A stretch of 64,000 bases of DNA from the NCBI RefSeq assembly GCF_010499455.1, contig NZ_JAAGOH010000018.1, positions 1-64,000 of the forward strand, in the 5' to 3' direction. This DNA comes from Ideonella livida (GTDB lineage Bacteria > Pseudomonadota > Gammaproteobacteria > Burkholderiales > Burkholderiaceae_C). Shown here in pieces: positions 52,747 to 61,581 of the stretch (its first letter is position 1; each line of letters begins with the position of its first letter). The notes beneath the pieces were generated by a model that did no database searches, was not told the DNA's origin, and saw only the letters and a program-made list of their open reading frames with translations. The translations under genes and the position numbers were made by a program.

Positions 52747-52918
52747 GGGGATGTCTCCTGTGGAACCGATCGCGTCCGGAATCGTCAACGTTCTTGACTT
52801 TTGTACTGTCCGGTTCATTAATCTACTTAACTATTTAAACGACCAAAACCCACGAAAACCATCTTGACGATTAACTTGCTGAACGATATGCCCGAAAACA
52901 CCCCTCCAGAAAGCACAA

Positions 52919-52949
52919 CGCCCGCCCGTCGCAAAGCAACGGGCGGGCG
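52919..52949 (-). terminator. Hairpin between tandem tannase genes
   Basis: CGCCCGCCCGT (52919-52929) pairs with ACGGGCGGGCG (52939-52949), an 11-bp stem with a 9-nt loop. In the leftward direction it follows the tannase stop at 52980 by 30 bases and is trailed by TTGTGCTTT, so it probably ends that transcript. Confidence 0.7.
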
Positions 52950-52979
52950 CGGCAGGACGGGGACGACCGAGGGGGCGGA

Positions 52980-54803
52980 TCAGCGGCAGGTGAAGCTGCC
53001 GGCCTCCTCCAGGCTGCCAGTGCCGCGGTAGCGGGCCACCTGCGGATGGGGACACAGCGGCCGGCTGCGGCTGGCGGCCCAGTCCGGCGGCAGGTCGGCA
53101 TTGGCACCGCCGGGGTTGCCGGGGCCGCGGGCCTGCGCGGGCACGGCACCGGGCGCCTGGCCCTGCTCCACCCAGGCCACCAGGGCGCTGAGCAGGTCGA
53201 ACTGGTCGGTCGACGGGCCGCCCGAGCAGTGGCCCATGCCCGGCACGGCATACAGGCGGGTGAACTGGGCCGACCGGCCGCCGGTGCGCTGGTCAGCCGC
53301 CTGCTGCCAGGCCACCGTGTCGTGCCAGGAGAAGATCGCGTCGCTCACCCCGTGGTAGAGCATGACCTTGCCGCCACGGGCGCGAATCTTTTCCAGGCCA
53401 CCCAGGTCCGGTGGGGTCATGAAGCTCAGGCTGTCCTCGGGGTAGGTGGTGTTGCGGGCCTGGATGCCGGCGACCAGCGTGTCCACCGGCGTGTTCAGGC
53501 TGAAGGCCGGGCCGTTGAAGCCGGCAGGCTGCACCGGGGGCACCTGGAAAATGGCGCCCACCGCCCCGGAATCGAGGTGGAGCGAGGCATTGAACTCCCA
53601 GAAGGCCACGCCGGGCGCGCCCAGGCCGGCGTCCCAGGGGAAGGGCGCGTAGATGGCCTCACCCCGGGAGGTGACGGCGCCGCGGAAGATGGCCGCCACC
53701 GCCGCCTTCTGTCCGCGGGTCAGGCATTGGCCGGTGCGGTCGGCTGCGCCCTCACCCGCGCAGGTGGGCAGGTCGCGCTGCAGGTCAAAGGCCTGCTGGC
53801 AGGCGGCCACGTCCTGCACCAGGCCGTCGGTGGCGCCGTCCAGGGCGTCGCAGCGGGCCAGCACCGCCCGGGCAAGCGCCGTGCGCTCGGCCGGGTTGAA
53901 GGCGCTGCCCAGGTCCTTGGGGTCGGTGGCCACCTTGGCGTACTGCTGGGCGCCAAAGATGTTGGCCACGGCCGCGCGCGGCAGGCGGTAGCCCGGGGCC
54001 CCGGCCAGGTAGCCGTCGTACTGGTCGGCATAGCGCTCGGCGGCGACCAGGGTGTGGCGGCCACCGTTGGAGCAGCCGCCGATGTAGCTGCGGTCCGGCG
54101 CTTTGCCGTAGGCACGCTCGATCAGGCCCTTGGCCACCGGGGTCAGGCTGCCCACGGCCTGGTAGCCGTAATCGCGCCGGGCCTGCGGGTCCAGGCCGAA
54201 GAAGGGGCCGTAGGCGATGGGGTGGCCCGCGTCGCTGCTGAGCACCGCGAAGCCCTGGGCCAGGGCCGGCGCCAGCGGACCGCCACCCAGGCCGCCCAAG
54301 GCGGGCACCACCACGCCGTCGATGCCGCCGTTGACCTGGTGGTAGAAGCGGCCGTTCCAGTTCAAGGGCAGGCGCAGCTCGAAGGCGATGGCGTAAGGCT
54401 TGCCATCCACCGGGCTGACCCGCTCATGCAGCCGGCCCTGCACCTGGCAATGCGCCGGCACCGCCACCGAGAGGGTGTTGGGGCCGGTCTTGACCGGGCC
54501 GGCGGCCACGGCCTGCACCCCGGTGACCTTGAGGCCGGGCAGGCCGCCGGGGGCATCCCCCAGACGCGCGGCCAGGGCCGCGCAGTCACCGGACAGGGCG
54601 GCGGGCTGGGCGGCCGTCAGCCGTGCCGGCGCCCCCACCGCCTCGCCCCCATGACCGCCCGCCCCGCCGGCGCCCAGGCCGGCGCAGGCCGACAGCAGCA
54701 GGACCGTGGCGCCCCCGCTGCAACACGCCAGGGCGCGGTGGCTCGGCTCAGGGGTCCGCGCGCGGCGGGGCGGCGCCGGCAACGGCGGCAGGGACAGGGG
54801 CAT
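52980..54803 (-). CDS. Tannase/feruloyl esterase family lipoprotein, tandem copy 2
   Basis: 607 residues. The lipobox is LLLSACAG, followed by a Gly-rich spacer. The catalytic Ser lies at about 245 in GGCSNGGRH, with YHGVSDAIFSW and VPGMGHCSGG following. The C-terminus SRPLCPHPQVARYRGTGSLE mirrors copy 1. Both copies share GYNLP/GYRLP, FGAQQY and ALDGATDGL(I/V)QDVAACQ. A terminator and a separate AT-rich upstream region (54839-54870) suggest independent transcription of the two copies. Confidence 0.9.
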   Translation of the reverse strand: MPLSLPPLPAPPRRARTPEPSHRALACCSGGATVLLLSACAGLGAGGAGGHGGEAVGAPARLTAAQPAALSGDCAALAARLGDAPGGLPGLKVTGVQAVAAGPVKTGPNTLSVAVPAHCQVQGRLHERVSPVDGKPYAIAFELRLPLNWNGRFYHQVNGGIDGVVVPALGGLGGGPLAPALAQGFAVLSSDAGHPIAYGPFFGLDPQARRDYGYQAVGSLTPVAKGLIERAYGKAPDRSYIGGCSNGGRHTLVAAERYADQYDGYLAGAPGYRLPRAAVANIFGAQQYAKVATDPKDLGSAFNPAERTALARAVLARCDALDGATDGLVQDVAACQQAFDLQRDLPTCAGEGAADRTGQCLTRGQKAAVAAIFRGAVTSRGEAIYAPFPWDAGLGAPGVAFWEFNASLHLDSGAVGAIFQVPPVQPAGFNGPAFSLNTPVDTLVAGIQARNTTYPEDSLSFMTPPDLGGLEKIRARGGKVMLYHGVSDAIFSWHDTVAWQQAADQRTGGRSAQFTRLYAVPGMGHCSGGPSTDQFDLLSALVAWVEQGQAPGAVPAQARGPGNPGGANADLPPDWAASRSRPLCPHPQVARYRGTGSLEEAGSFTCR

Positions 54804-54911
54804 GTCAGGACTCCGGCTCGGGCAGCTGCACACTTTGAACCGCCCATTTAATTAATTTACTGAACCAAATGCCCGTTCAGCATCCGGAGTAACCCCGCCT
54901 GACCACAGGCT

Positions 54912-55730
54912 TCAGTAGCCGCCGGACGCCGGGACGGCCAGCGGCGGCGGTCCCCCTTCAGGTTTGAACTGCCGCGCCAGCGCGCTGGCCGCCTTGACCA
55001 ACAGCGTGGTGTCCACCGCCACGGCCACAAACAGCGCGCCGGCGGCCAGGTACTGCTGCGCCAGCACCGGGTCTGTGGCCAGGATGCCGGGCGCCTTGCC
55101 GGCGGCACGCACCGTGGCCATGCCTTGCAGGATGGCGGCCTGCACCTGCGGGTGCGCCGGCTGGCCGGGGTGGCCCATGCTGGCCGACAGGTCGGCCGGG
55201 CCGAAGAACACGCCGTCCACACCGTCCACCGCGGCGATGGCCGGCAGGTTCTGCAGCGCCTCGACCGTCTCGGCCTGCACCAGCAGGCACATCTCGTCGT
55301 TGGCGCGCTGCACGTACTGCTCGACCTGGTTCCAGCGCGAGGCCCGGGCCAGCGCGGCGCCCATGCCGCGGATGCCCTGCGGCGGGTAGCGCATGGCGCG
55401 CACCATCTGCGCCGCCTGCTCGGCCGTGTCGACCATCGGCACCAGCAGGGTCTGCGCGCCCACGTCCAGGTACTGCTTGACCAGGGCCACGTCGCCGATC
55501 ACCGGGCGCACCACACCATGCACCGGGTACGGCGCGATCGCGCGCAGCTGCGCCAGCACGCTGCGCGGGTCGTTGGGGGCGTGCTCGCCGTCCAGCAGCA
55601 GCCAGTCGTAGCCGCAGGTGGCCAGCAGCTCGGCGGCGTTGGCCTCGGCCAGGCCGACCCAGCAGCCGATCTGCGGCCGGCCGGCGCGCAGCGCGTTGCG
55701 GAAGGTGTTGGCGGGGATCTGCATCGTCAT
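54912..55730 (-). CDS. hpaI: 4-hydroxy-2-oxoheptanedioate aldolase (HpcH/HpaI family)
   Basis: 272 residues. The class II pyruvate aldolase signature is clear: [52 protein letters not shown] and [13 protein letters not shown], with the metal-binding Glu in [10 protein letters not shown] and the Asp in PADLS. It splits 4-hydroxy-2-oxoheptanedioate to pyruvate and succinate semialdehyde, the last step of homoprotocatechuate meta-cleavage. The start overlaps the upstream stop as ATGA. Confidence 0.92.
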   Translation of the reverse strand: MTMQIPANTFRNALRAGRPQIGCWVGLAEANAAELLATCGYDWLLLDGEHAPNDPRSVLAQLRAIAPYPVHGVVRPVIGDVALVKQYLDVGAQTLLVPMVDTAEQAAQMVRAMRYPPQGIRGMGAALARASRWNQVEQYVQRANDEMCLLVQAETVEALQNLPAIAAVDGVDGVFFGPADLSASMGHPGQPAHPQVQAAILQGMATVRAAGKAPGILATDPVLAQQYLAAGALFVAVAVDTTLLVKAASALARQFKPEGGPPPLAVPASGGY

Positions 55731-56743
55731 GCCTTGGGGTAGAGGCCGCGCTCGCGGGCCATCAGCCGGGTCAGGCCCAGCAGCGCGTCGATGTTGGGCG
55801 TGGCCAGGCCCAGGTGCTGGCCGATCTCGCGCACGCTGGCCACCAGCGCGTCGAGCTCGACCGGCCTACCCGCCTCGACGTCCTGCAGCATCGAGGTCTT
55901 GAACGAGCCCAGGCTGCGGGTGATCGCATGGCGGTCCTCAGGCTGCTGGTCGATGCCGCAGCCGATGCGCCGGCCGATCGCCTGCGCCTCCCCCATGACG
56001 GCGCTGCAGAAGCCGCGCACCAGCGGGTCGTCGAGGATGCGGTCGCAGGGCGCACCGGTGATCGCCGAGACCGGGTTCATGGTCATGTTGCCCCAGAGCT
56101 TGAACCAGATCTCCTGCTGGATGCAGGCGGCCTGCTTGACCGCGAAGCCGGCGCCCTCGAGCAGCGCGGCCACGGCCTGCAGGCGCGGGCTGTCGCCGCC
56201 GGCGGGCTCGCCGATGATCAGGGCGTTGTGCTTGATGCGCTCGATGCGGCCCGGCCGCGGCGACGCCGCGCTGACGTGCACCACGCCCCCCAACACATGC
56301 CGGGTCGGCAGCGCGGCGGCGGTGGCGCCCTCGGGGTCGACCGCCCGGAGCTGCAGCCCGGCGCATTCGCCGCCCAGGCCGTCGAAGAACCACCAGGGCA
56401 CCCCGTTCATCGCCACCAGCACCACGGTGTGGGGCCCCAGCAGCGGGCGGATCTGGGCGGCCACGGCCGGCATCGCCGGGCCCTTGACCGAGACGATCAC
56501 CAGGTCCTGCGGGCCCAGCGCGGTGGCGTCATCGGTGGCGGCCAGCGGCTGGCGGTGCTCGGTGCCGTTGGCGTCCACCCAGCTCAGGCCCTCGGCCTGC
56601 AGGGTGCGCAGCGTCTGGCCACGGGCCAGGGCGCTGAGCGCGAGGCGGCCGGCGGGCAGGCGCGCGCCCAGCCAGGCGGCGAAGACGCCGCCAATGGCGC
56701 CGACGCCGACGACGCAGACCTTGTGCAGGGAGGGTGTGCTCAT
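55727..56743 (-). CDS. 2-dehydropantoate 2-reductase-like (ApbA/PanE) oxidoreductase
   Basis: 338 residues. The NADP motif [17 protein letters not shown] is at the start. The ketopantoate reductase helical motif [16 protein letters not shown] lies near 215, with the Lys of SVKGPAM and Glu of GEAQAIG following. It is coupled by 4-bp overlaps to the aldolases on both sides, so it belongs to the hpa operon. A role in pantothenate synthesis would be odd here. More likely it reduces a 2-oxo acid made by the neighbouring aldolases. Confidence 0.88.
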   Translation of the reverse strand: MSTPSLHKVCVVGVGAIGGVFAAWLGARLPAGRLALSALARGQTLRTLQAEGLSWVDANGTEHRQPLAATDDATALGPQDLVIVSVKGPAMPAVAAQIRPLLGPHTVVLVAMNGVPWWFFDGLGGECAGLQLRAVDPEGATAAALPTRHVLGGVVHVSAASPRPGRIERIKHNALIIGEPAGGDSPRLQAVAALLEGAGFAVKQAACIQQEIWFKLWGNMTMNPVSAITGAPCDRILDDPLVRGFCSAVMGEAQAIGRRIGCGIDQQPEDRHAITRSLGSFKTSMLQDVEAGRPVELDALVASVREIGQHLGLATPNIDALLGLTRLMARERGLYPKA

Positions 56744-57498
56744 GCGCGGTAGCCGGGGTCGATGCGGTCGATCAGGCGCTGCATGGCGGCAAAGCTGTCC
56801 TCACCGGCCCCGAAGTTCGGGTTGAAGTTGAGCGAGTCTCGCACGCATTTCTCCAGCACCGGCACCGGGATCGGGCGCAGCGCGCCCAGGGCCTGCGAGG
56901 CCACCTGCACCTCGCAGGCGCGCTGCACCAGCCACATCAGGTTGAAGGCCTGCGCCAGCGAGCGGCCGATGACCACCGGGCCGTGGTTGCGCAGCAGCAG
57001 CACCGGCTTGCCCTGGCTGGAGGCCAGGATGCGGGCGCCCTCGTCGGCGTGCACCGTGATGCCTTCGAACTCGTGGTACGCCACCTGGCCGTAGAGCTGG
57101 GCGGCGTAGAAGTTGGTGTAGCTCAAGCCCTCCTCAGTGCAGCACACCGCCAGCGTGGGCGTGGTGTGCACGTGCATCACGCAGTGGGCCTCGGGCAGGG
57201 TGGCGTGGATCGCGCCGTGGAAGGTGAAGCCGGCCGGGTTGATCGGCCAGTCGCTGTGGCCGACGACGTTGCCCTGGATGTCCACCTTCACCAGGTTGCT
57301 GGCGGTGACCTCGCTGTAATGCAGGCCGAAGGGGTTGATCAGGAAGTGGCCCTCCTGATCGGGCACCTTCAGGGAGATGTGGTTGTAGATCAGCTCGGCC
57401 CAGCCCTGGTGGGCGAAGATGCGGTAGCAGGCGGCCAGCTGGACGCGGGCGGCCCATTCGGCCTCGCTGAAGCGTGCGGGTCGGGTGAATGCGGTCAT
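56740..57498 (-). CDS. Class II aldolase/adducin family protein
   Basis: 252 residues. The metal site is the typical HxH (VMHVHTTPT) with a third His in LLRNHGPVVIG, and YNHISLKVPD precedes. Members include fuculose-phosphate-type aldolases and hydroxy acid decarboxylases or dehydratases. It lies between hpaH (10 bases) and the PanE-like gene (4-bp overlap). It could add a branch for methylated or hydroxylated aromatic acids, which is inference. Confidence 0.88.
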   Translation of the reverse strand: MTAFTRPARFSEAEWAARVQLAACYRIFAHQGWAELIYNHISLKVPDQEGHFLINPFGLHYSEVTASNLVKVDIQGNVVGHSDWPINPAGFTFHGAIHATLPEAHCVMHVHTTPTLAVCCTEEGLSYTNFYAAQLYGQVAYHEFEGITVHADEGARILASSQGKPVLLLRNHGPVVIGRSLAQAFNLMWLVQRACEVQVASQALGALRPIPVPVLEKCVRDSLNFNPNFGAGEDSFAAMQRLIDRIDPGYRA

Positions 57499-57508
57499 CG
57501 TGTGGCCC

Positions 57509-58324
57509 TCAGACGAAACGGAAGTTCAGGACCCCCAGCGGGCCGTAGTCGGCTTGAAACAGGTCCCCTGCCCGGGCGGCTACCGGCCGCGTGAACGAGC
57601 CGGCCAGCACGATGTGGCCGGGCTGCAGGGTCTCGCCCCAGGGCGCGAGCTTGTTGGCCAGCCAGGCGATGCCGATGGCCGGGTCGCCTTGCACGCCAGC
57701 GGCCAGGCCGGTTTCCTCGACCACGCCGTTCTGGCGCAGGATGGCGCCGCACCAGGCGCGGTCCACCGCGCGCGGGCCGACGCGCTGGCCGCCCAGCACG
57801 ATGCCGGCGTTGGCGGCGTTGTCGCTGATGGTGTCGAAGACCTTGCGCATCAACTGGGTATGGCGGTCGAACTGCTCGATGCGGGCGTCGATGATCTCGA
57901 TCGCGGGGGTGATGTACTCGGTGGCGTCCAGCACCTGCTCCACCGTCACGTCCGGGCCGGTCAGCGGCGCCTTCAGGATGAAGGCCAGCTCCACCTCCAC
58001 CCGCGGCGCGATGAAGGCCGACACCGGGATGTCGAGCACCGCCTCGCCCTCGCAGCGGTAGAGCATGTGGTCCAGCAGGGTGCCGTAGTCGGGCTCGGTG
58101 ATCTGGCTGCTGATCTGCATCGCGCGGCTGGTCAGGCCGATCTTGTGGCCGATCACCCGGGCGCCGTCGCCGATCTGCCGCTGCACCCAGGCGCGGCTGA
58201 CGCGGTAGCCGTCCTCGATCGTCATGCCGGGGAAGCGCTTGCTGAAGTGCTCGACCGGCTCGCGGCGGTCCTGCGAGGCCTGCAACTCGGCGGCGAGCGC
58301 GGCGATGGTGGTGTCGTCCAGCAT
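57509..58324 (-). CDS. hpaH: 2-oxo-hept-4-ene-1,7-dioate hydratase
   Basis: 271 residues. The hydratase/decarboxylase fold motifs are present: [35 protein letters not shown] (metal-binding Glu pair), [17 protein letters not shown] and [12 protein letters not shown]. HpaH hydrates 2-oxohept-4-enedioate (OHED) to the HpaI substrate. It starts 3 bases after hpaF. Confidence 0.93.
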   Translation of the reverse strand: MLDDTTIAALAAELQASQDRREPVEHFSKRFPGMTIEDGYRVSRAWVQRQIGDGARVIGHKIGLTSRAMQISSQITEPDYGTLLDHMLYRCEGEAVLDIPVSAFIAPRVEVELAFILKAPLTGPDVTVEQVLDATEYITPAIEIIDARIEQFDRHTQLMRKVFDTISDNAANAGIVLGGQRVGPRAVDRAWCGAILRQNGVVEETGLAAGVQGDPAIGIAWLANKLAPWGETLQPGHIVLAGSFTRPVAARAGDLFQADYGPLGVLNFRFV

Positions 58325-58327
58325 GGG

Positions 58328-58774
58328 TCAGGCCTTCTTGAACAAGGGGTGCAGGGAGCTGTGCTTGGCGTCGAAGACCTCGGGGCCTTCGTCGATCTGC
58401 AGGGTGACGCCGATCGGCCGGGTGGCCAGCAGCGGCGCGAAGTGGGCCTGGGCGGTGGCCTCCAGCGCCTGTCCCACCGCGCGGTGGACGGCGGCGCTGC
58501 GGCCGCGGCCCATGCGCAGGTTCAGGTACGCGAAGGCGTAGTCCCCGCCCTGCCCGGCCGCCTGGCCGGCGGCGCCACCGTCGGCCACCGCCCAGTGCGC
58601 CGCCGGGTAGGCCAGCACGCGCACGCCACCGGGCGGGAAGACGGCGCGGCCGTCCTCGTCACGGGCGGCCAGCAGGGTGTCGGCCAGGGCGCGGCACAGC
58701 GCGCCCAGGTCGCTGCCGCCCTCGGCCACCGGGCGGTCGAGGTTGGCGGTGTAGAGGATGACCAGGTGGGGCAT
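58328..58774 (-). CDS. hpaF: 5-carboxymethyl-2-hydroxymuconate delta-isomerase
   Basis: 148 residues, beginning MPHLVILYTANL. The proline at position 2 becomes the catalytic N-terminal base of this tautomerase-superfamily enzyme. YAFAYLNLRMGRGRS and VTLQIDEGPEVF are family motifs. It isomerises 5-carboxymethyl-2-hydroxymuconate before decarboxylation by HpaG. A Gly/Ala-rich loop (about 67-76) is slightly longer than usual. Confidence 0.9.
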   Translation of the reverse strand: MPHLVILYTANLDRPVAEGGSDLGALCRALADTLLAARDEDGRAVFPPGGVRVLAYPAAHWAVADGGAAGQAAGQGGDYAFAYLNLRMGRGRSAAVHRAVGQALEATAQAHFAPLLATRPIGVTLQIDEGPEVFDAKHSSLHPLFKKA

Positions 58775-58784
58775 CGCGGGCTCC

Positions 58785-59711
58785 TCAGAGGCGGGTGGCG
58801 ATCGCGGTGTAGCCGTCGGCCGCCGAGGCCTGGGCCGCCGGGATGGCGCGGCCGCTGACCGGCGTGACCGGGAAGACGGCGTTGAGCTGGCCGGTGCCGC
58901 TGGCGCCGAAGTACGGGGTGACGATCTCGGCCGGGGCGGCGTATTCGCTCCAGCCGAGTGCGCCCAGCATCATCGCGGTGTCGTGCATGAAGCCTTCGCC
59001 GTGGCCCTTGCTGGCGTACTCGGGGAGCATGGCGCAGAAGTCGTCCCACTGGCCCTTCTCCCACATCTCGATGACGCGGCGGTCGAGCTGTTCCAGGAAG
59101 GGGCTCCAGACCTTGAAGGCGTATTCGGGCGCCAGGCCGTTCTGGGCGAAGCGGTGGCTGAGCGAGCCGCTGGCGAGGAAGGCGACGGTGCCGTCGTAGT
59201 GGTCCTCGACGGCCTTGCGCAGCGCCCAGCCCAGGCGGGCCGAGTCGTTGAGGTAGTGGACGGTGCACAGCGCCGACACCGACACGACCTTGAAGTGCTG
59301 GTCGGGGTTCATGTAGCGCAGCGGCACCAGGGTGCCGTATTCGGGGTCGAGGGTGGTCTCGTGGTGGGCCAGGGTCTCGACGCCCATCCCGGTGGCCACG
59401 CGCGCCATCAGCTGGCCCAGTTCGGGGTTGCCGTGGCACTCGAAGGGCATGTTCTTGATGAAGTGCGGCAGCTCGTTGCTGGTGTAGCTGCCCTTGAAGT
59501 GCGGCGCGCAGTTGAGGTGGTAGTTGGCATTGACCAGCCAGTGGGTGTCGAACACCACCAGGGTGTCCACGCCCAGTTCGCGGCAGCGCCGGCCGATCTC
59601 GATGTGGCCATCGATCGCGTCCTGCCGCGTGCCCTTGCGCGGGCCGTCGAGCTCCGAGAGGTACATCGACGGGACGTGGGTGATCTTTCCGACGAGAGCG
59701 AGCTTGCCCAT
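58785..59711 (-). CDS. hpaD: 3,4-dihydroxyphenylacetate 2,3-dioxygenase (extradiol, LigB-type)
   Basis: 308 residues from ATG 59711, with CAGGAGAC upstream. The N-terminal histidine motif GKITHVPSMYLSE, FDTHWLVNANYH and GSLSHRFAQNG are those of class III extradiol dioxygenases of the HpaD group. It opens homoprotocatechuate to 5-carboxymethyl-2-hydroxymuconate semialdehyde with Fe(II) or Mn(II). It is separated from hpaE by a 390-base region full of inverted repeats. Confidence 0.93.
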   Translation of the reverse strand: MGKLALVGKITHVPSMYLSELDGPRKGTRQDAIDGHIEIGRRCRELGVDTLVVFDTHWLVNANYHLNCAPHFKGSYTSNELPHFIKNMPFECHGNPELGQLMARVATGMGVETLAHHETTLDPEYGTLVPLRYMNPDQHFKVVSVSALCTVHYLNDSARLGWALRKAVEDHYDGTVAFLASGSLSHRFAQNGLAPEYAFKVWSPFLEQLDRRVIEMWEKGQWDDFCAMLPEYASKGHGEGFMHDTAMMLGALGWSEYAAPAEIVTPYFGASGTGQLNAVFPVTPVSGRAIPAAQASAADGYTAIATRL

Positions 59712-59763
59712 AGTGTGTCTCCTGATGAGGCCAAGTCTTCCGACTTCAAAGGGCGGCGCGGGC

Positions 59764-59859
59764 GGCAGCGGCAGGTGGCCGCTTGCGCTCATGTCCCCCG
59801 GGCTGGTCTTCGACCAGCCCTCCTCCTTTACTTCGCTCCAGCGGCCACCTGCCACTGCC
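59764..59859 (-). repeat. Modular hairpin element, copy 1 (minus orientation)
   Basis: Outer arms 59764-59783 and 59840-59859 are complementary over 20 bp with one mismatch. Inside, on the minus strand, a 22-bp core (59818-59839) touches the first arm. It is followed by an internal hairpin GGGCTGGTC-TTC-GACCAGCCC (59800-59820, plus-strand view), CCGGGGGAC, and the 10-bp core CATGAGCGCA (59784-59793), which touches the second arm. Both cores recur in copy 2. Confidence 0.88.
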
Positions 59860-59904
59860 TGTTCCGTCGCGGTCTGACTGCTCCGCAGGGCAGCACGGTG
59901 GAGT

Positions 59905-60074
59905 GGCAGGGGGCTGGGGTGCTTGGCGGAGCGAAGTAAAGGAGGAGGGCCCGGCGAAGCCCGGGCCGGGGGACGGAGCCCGGACACAAACAGTCCTGAG
60001 GACTGTTTGTGCCTGGCGACGGCCAGGGCCTCTGGCCCTGGCATGAGCGCAGCCAAGCACCCCAGCCCCCTGCC
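59905..60074 (+). repeat. Modular hairpin element, copy 2 (plus orientation)
   Basis: Outer arms 59905-59927 and 60052-60074 are perfectly complementary over 23 bp, but of a different sequence from copy 1. The same 22-bp core (59928-59949) abuts the left arm, and CATGAGCGCA (60042-60051) abuts the right arm. Between them lie GGCCCGG-N6-CCGGGCC, CCGGGGGAC (59966-59974), a 27-bp hairpin with 13-bp arms (59985-60011), and a 9-bp-arm hairpin (60022-60042). Confidence 0.88.
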
Positions 60075-60101
60075 CCGCTCCGGGTCCTGCGAGCGAGGTC
60101 C

Positions 60102-61559
60102 TCAAACACCCCAATGCGGAATGTGGTGCGAGCCCATCGACACCGCCACGTTCTTCGGCTCCAGGAACACCTCGTGGCTCCAGGTGCCACCCTCGCGCCC
60201 GGTGCCGCTGGCCTTGGTGCCGCCGAAGGGCTGGCGCAGGTCGCGCACGTTCTGGCTGTTGACGAAGCACATGCCCGCCTCGATGGCCGCGGCCACGCGG
60301 TGCGCCTTGCCGATGTTCTCGGTCCAGACATAGCTCGACAGGCCGTAGGCGGTGTCGTTGGCGATGCGGATGGCCTCGGCCTCGTCCTCGAAGGGGATCA
60401 GGCAGGCCACCGGACCGAAGATCTCGTCCTGGGCGATCTTCATGCGGTTGTCCACGTCGGCGAAGACGGTGGGCTTGACGAAGTTGCCCTTGGCCAGATG
60501 GGCCGGCAGCTCGGGCGCGTCCAGGCCACCGCACAGCAGCGTGGCGCCCTCCTTCGTGCCCAGCTCGATGTAGTGGCGCACCTTGGCCAGATGGCCTTGG
60601 CTGATCATCGGGCCGATGATGGTCGTATCCATCAGCGGGTCGCCCACGGTGATGCGCCGGGCGCGCTCGGCGAACCTGGCGGCGAAGTCGGCGTAAATGT
60701 TCTTTTGCACCAGGATGCGGCTGCCGGCGGTGCAGCGCTCGCCGTTGTTGCTGAAGATCATGAACACCGCGGCGTCCAGGGCGCGGTCCAGGTCGGCGTC
60801 GGCGAAGACCACGAAGGGGCTCTTGCCGCCCAGCTCCATGCTGAACTTCTTCAGGCCGGCGGCCTTGACGATGCGGTGGCCGGTGGCGGTGGAGCCGGTG
60901 AAGCTGATGGCCCGCACGTCAGGGTGGGCACACAGCGGCTCGCCGGCGTCGGCGCCGAAGCCGTGCACGATGTTGAGCACGCCGGCCGGGATGCCCGCCT
61001 CCAGCGCCAGCTCACCCAGGCGGGCGGCGGTCAGGGGCGAGAGCTCGCTCATCTTCAGCACCGCCGTGTTGCCGAAAGCCAGGCAGGGCGCGACCTTCCA
61101 GGTGGCGGTCATGAAGGGCACGTTCCAGGGGCTGATCAGCGCGCACACGCCCACCGGGTGGAACAGGGTGTAGTTCAGGTGCGTGGGCGTGGGGTAGGTG
61201 TGGCCGTCCACCCGGGTGCACATCTCGGCGAAGTAGTGGAAGTTGTCGGCCGCGCGCGGCACCAGCTGCTTGGCCGTTTGGCTGATGCTCTGGCCGGTGT
61301 CCGTCGTCTCGGTGCGGGCGATCTCGGGCACGTGCCGGGCGATCAGCTCACCCAGCTTGCGCATCAGCGCGGCCCGCTCGGTGGCGGGCCGGCCGGCCCA
61401 GGCCGGGAAGGCGTCCTTGGCGGCCTGGACCGCGGCATTCACCTCGGCGGCGCCGCCGGCGGCCACCTCGGCCAGCACCTCCTGGGTGGCGGGGTTGACG
61501 GTCTCGAAATACTGCCGGCCGGCGACGGCCTGGCCGTTGATCAGGTGGTCGATGCGCAT
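60102..61559 (-). CDS. hpaE: 5-carboxymethyl-2-hydroxymuconate semialdehyde dehydrogenase
   Basis: 485 residues, complete ALDH. The catalytic Glu is at about 242 (MELGGKSP) and the Cys at about 276 (GERCTAGSR), with the NAD motif SFTGSTATGH before them. The N-terminal IDHLINGQAVAG and the EMCTRVDGHTYPT region fit HpaE. It oxidises the HpaD ring-cleavage aldehyde to the acid. AAGGAC precedes the ATG. It follows hpaG2 by 22 bases. Confidence 0.93.
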   Translation of the reverse strand: MRIDHLINGQAVAGRQYFETVNPATQEVLAEVAAGGAAEVNAAVQAAKDAFPAWAGRPATERAALMRKLGELIARHVPEIARTETTDTGQSISQTAKQLVPRAADNFHYFAEMCTRVDGHTYPTPTHLNYTLFHPVGVCALISPWNVPFMTATWKVAPCLAFGNTAVLKMSELSPLTAARLGELALEAGIPAGVLNIVHGFGADAGEPLCAHPDVRAISFTGSTATGHRIVKAAGLKKFSMELGGKSPFVVFADADLDRALDAAVFMIFSNNGERCTAGSRILVQKNIYADFAARFAERARRITVGDPLMDTTIIGPMISQGHLAKVRHYIELGTKEGATLLCGGLDAPELPAHLAKGNFVKPTVFADVDNRMKIAQDEIFGPVACLIPFEDEAEAIRIANDTAYGLSSYVWTENIGKAHRVAAAIEAGMCFVNSQNVRDLRQPFGGTKASGTGREGGTWSHEVFLEPKNVAVSMGSHHIPHWGV

Positions 61560-61581
61560 GGGTGCGTGTCCTTGTGGGTGC

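Noticed and set aside
51007-54803. Calling the tandem esterases MHETases
   Set aside because: Fold and catalytic motifs are shared by the whole tannase family, and substrate-specific lid residues cannot be judged by eye.
59796-60534. Open frames running through the modular hairpin elements
   Set aside because: They are products of GC-rich repeats and overlap hpaE. CATGAGCGCA contains an ATG, but no protein-like sequence follows it.
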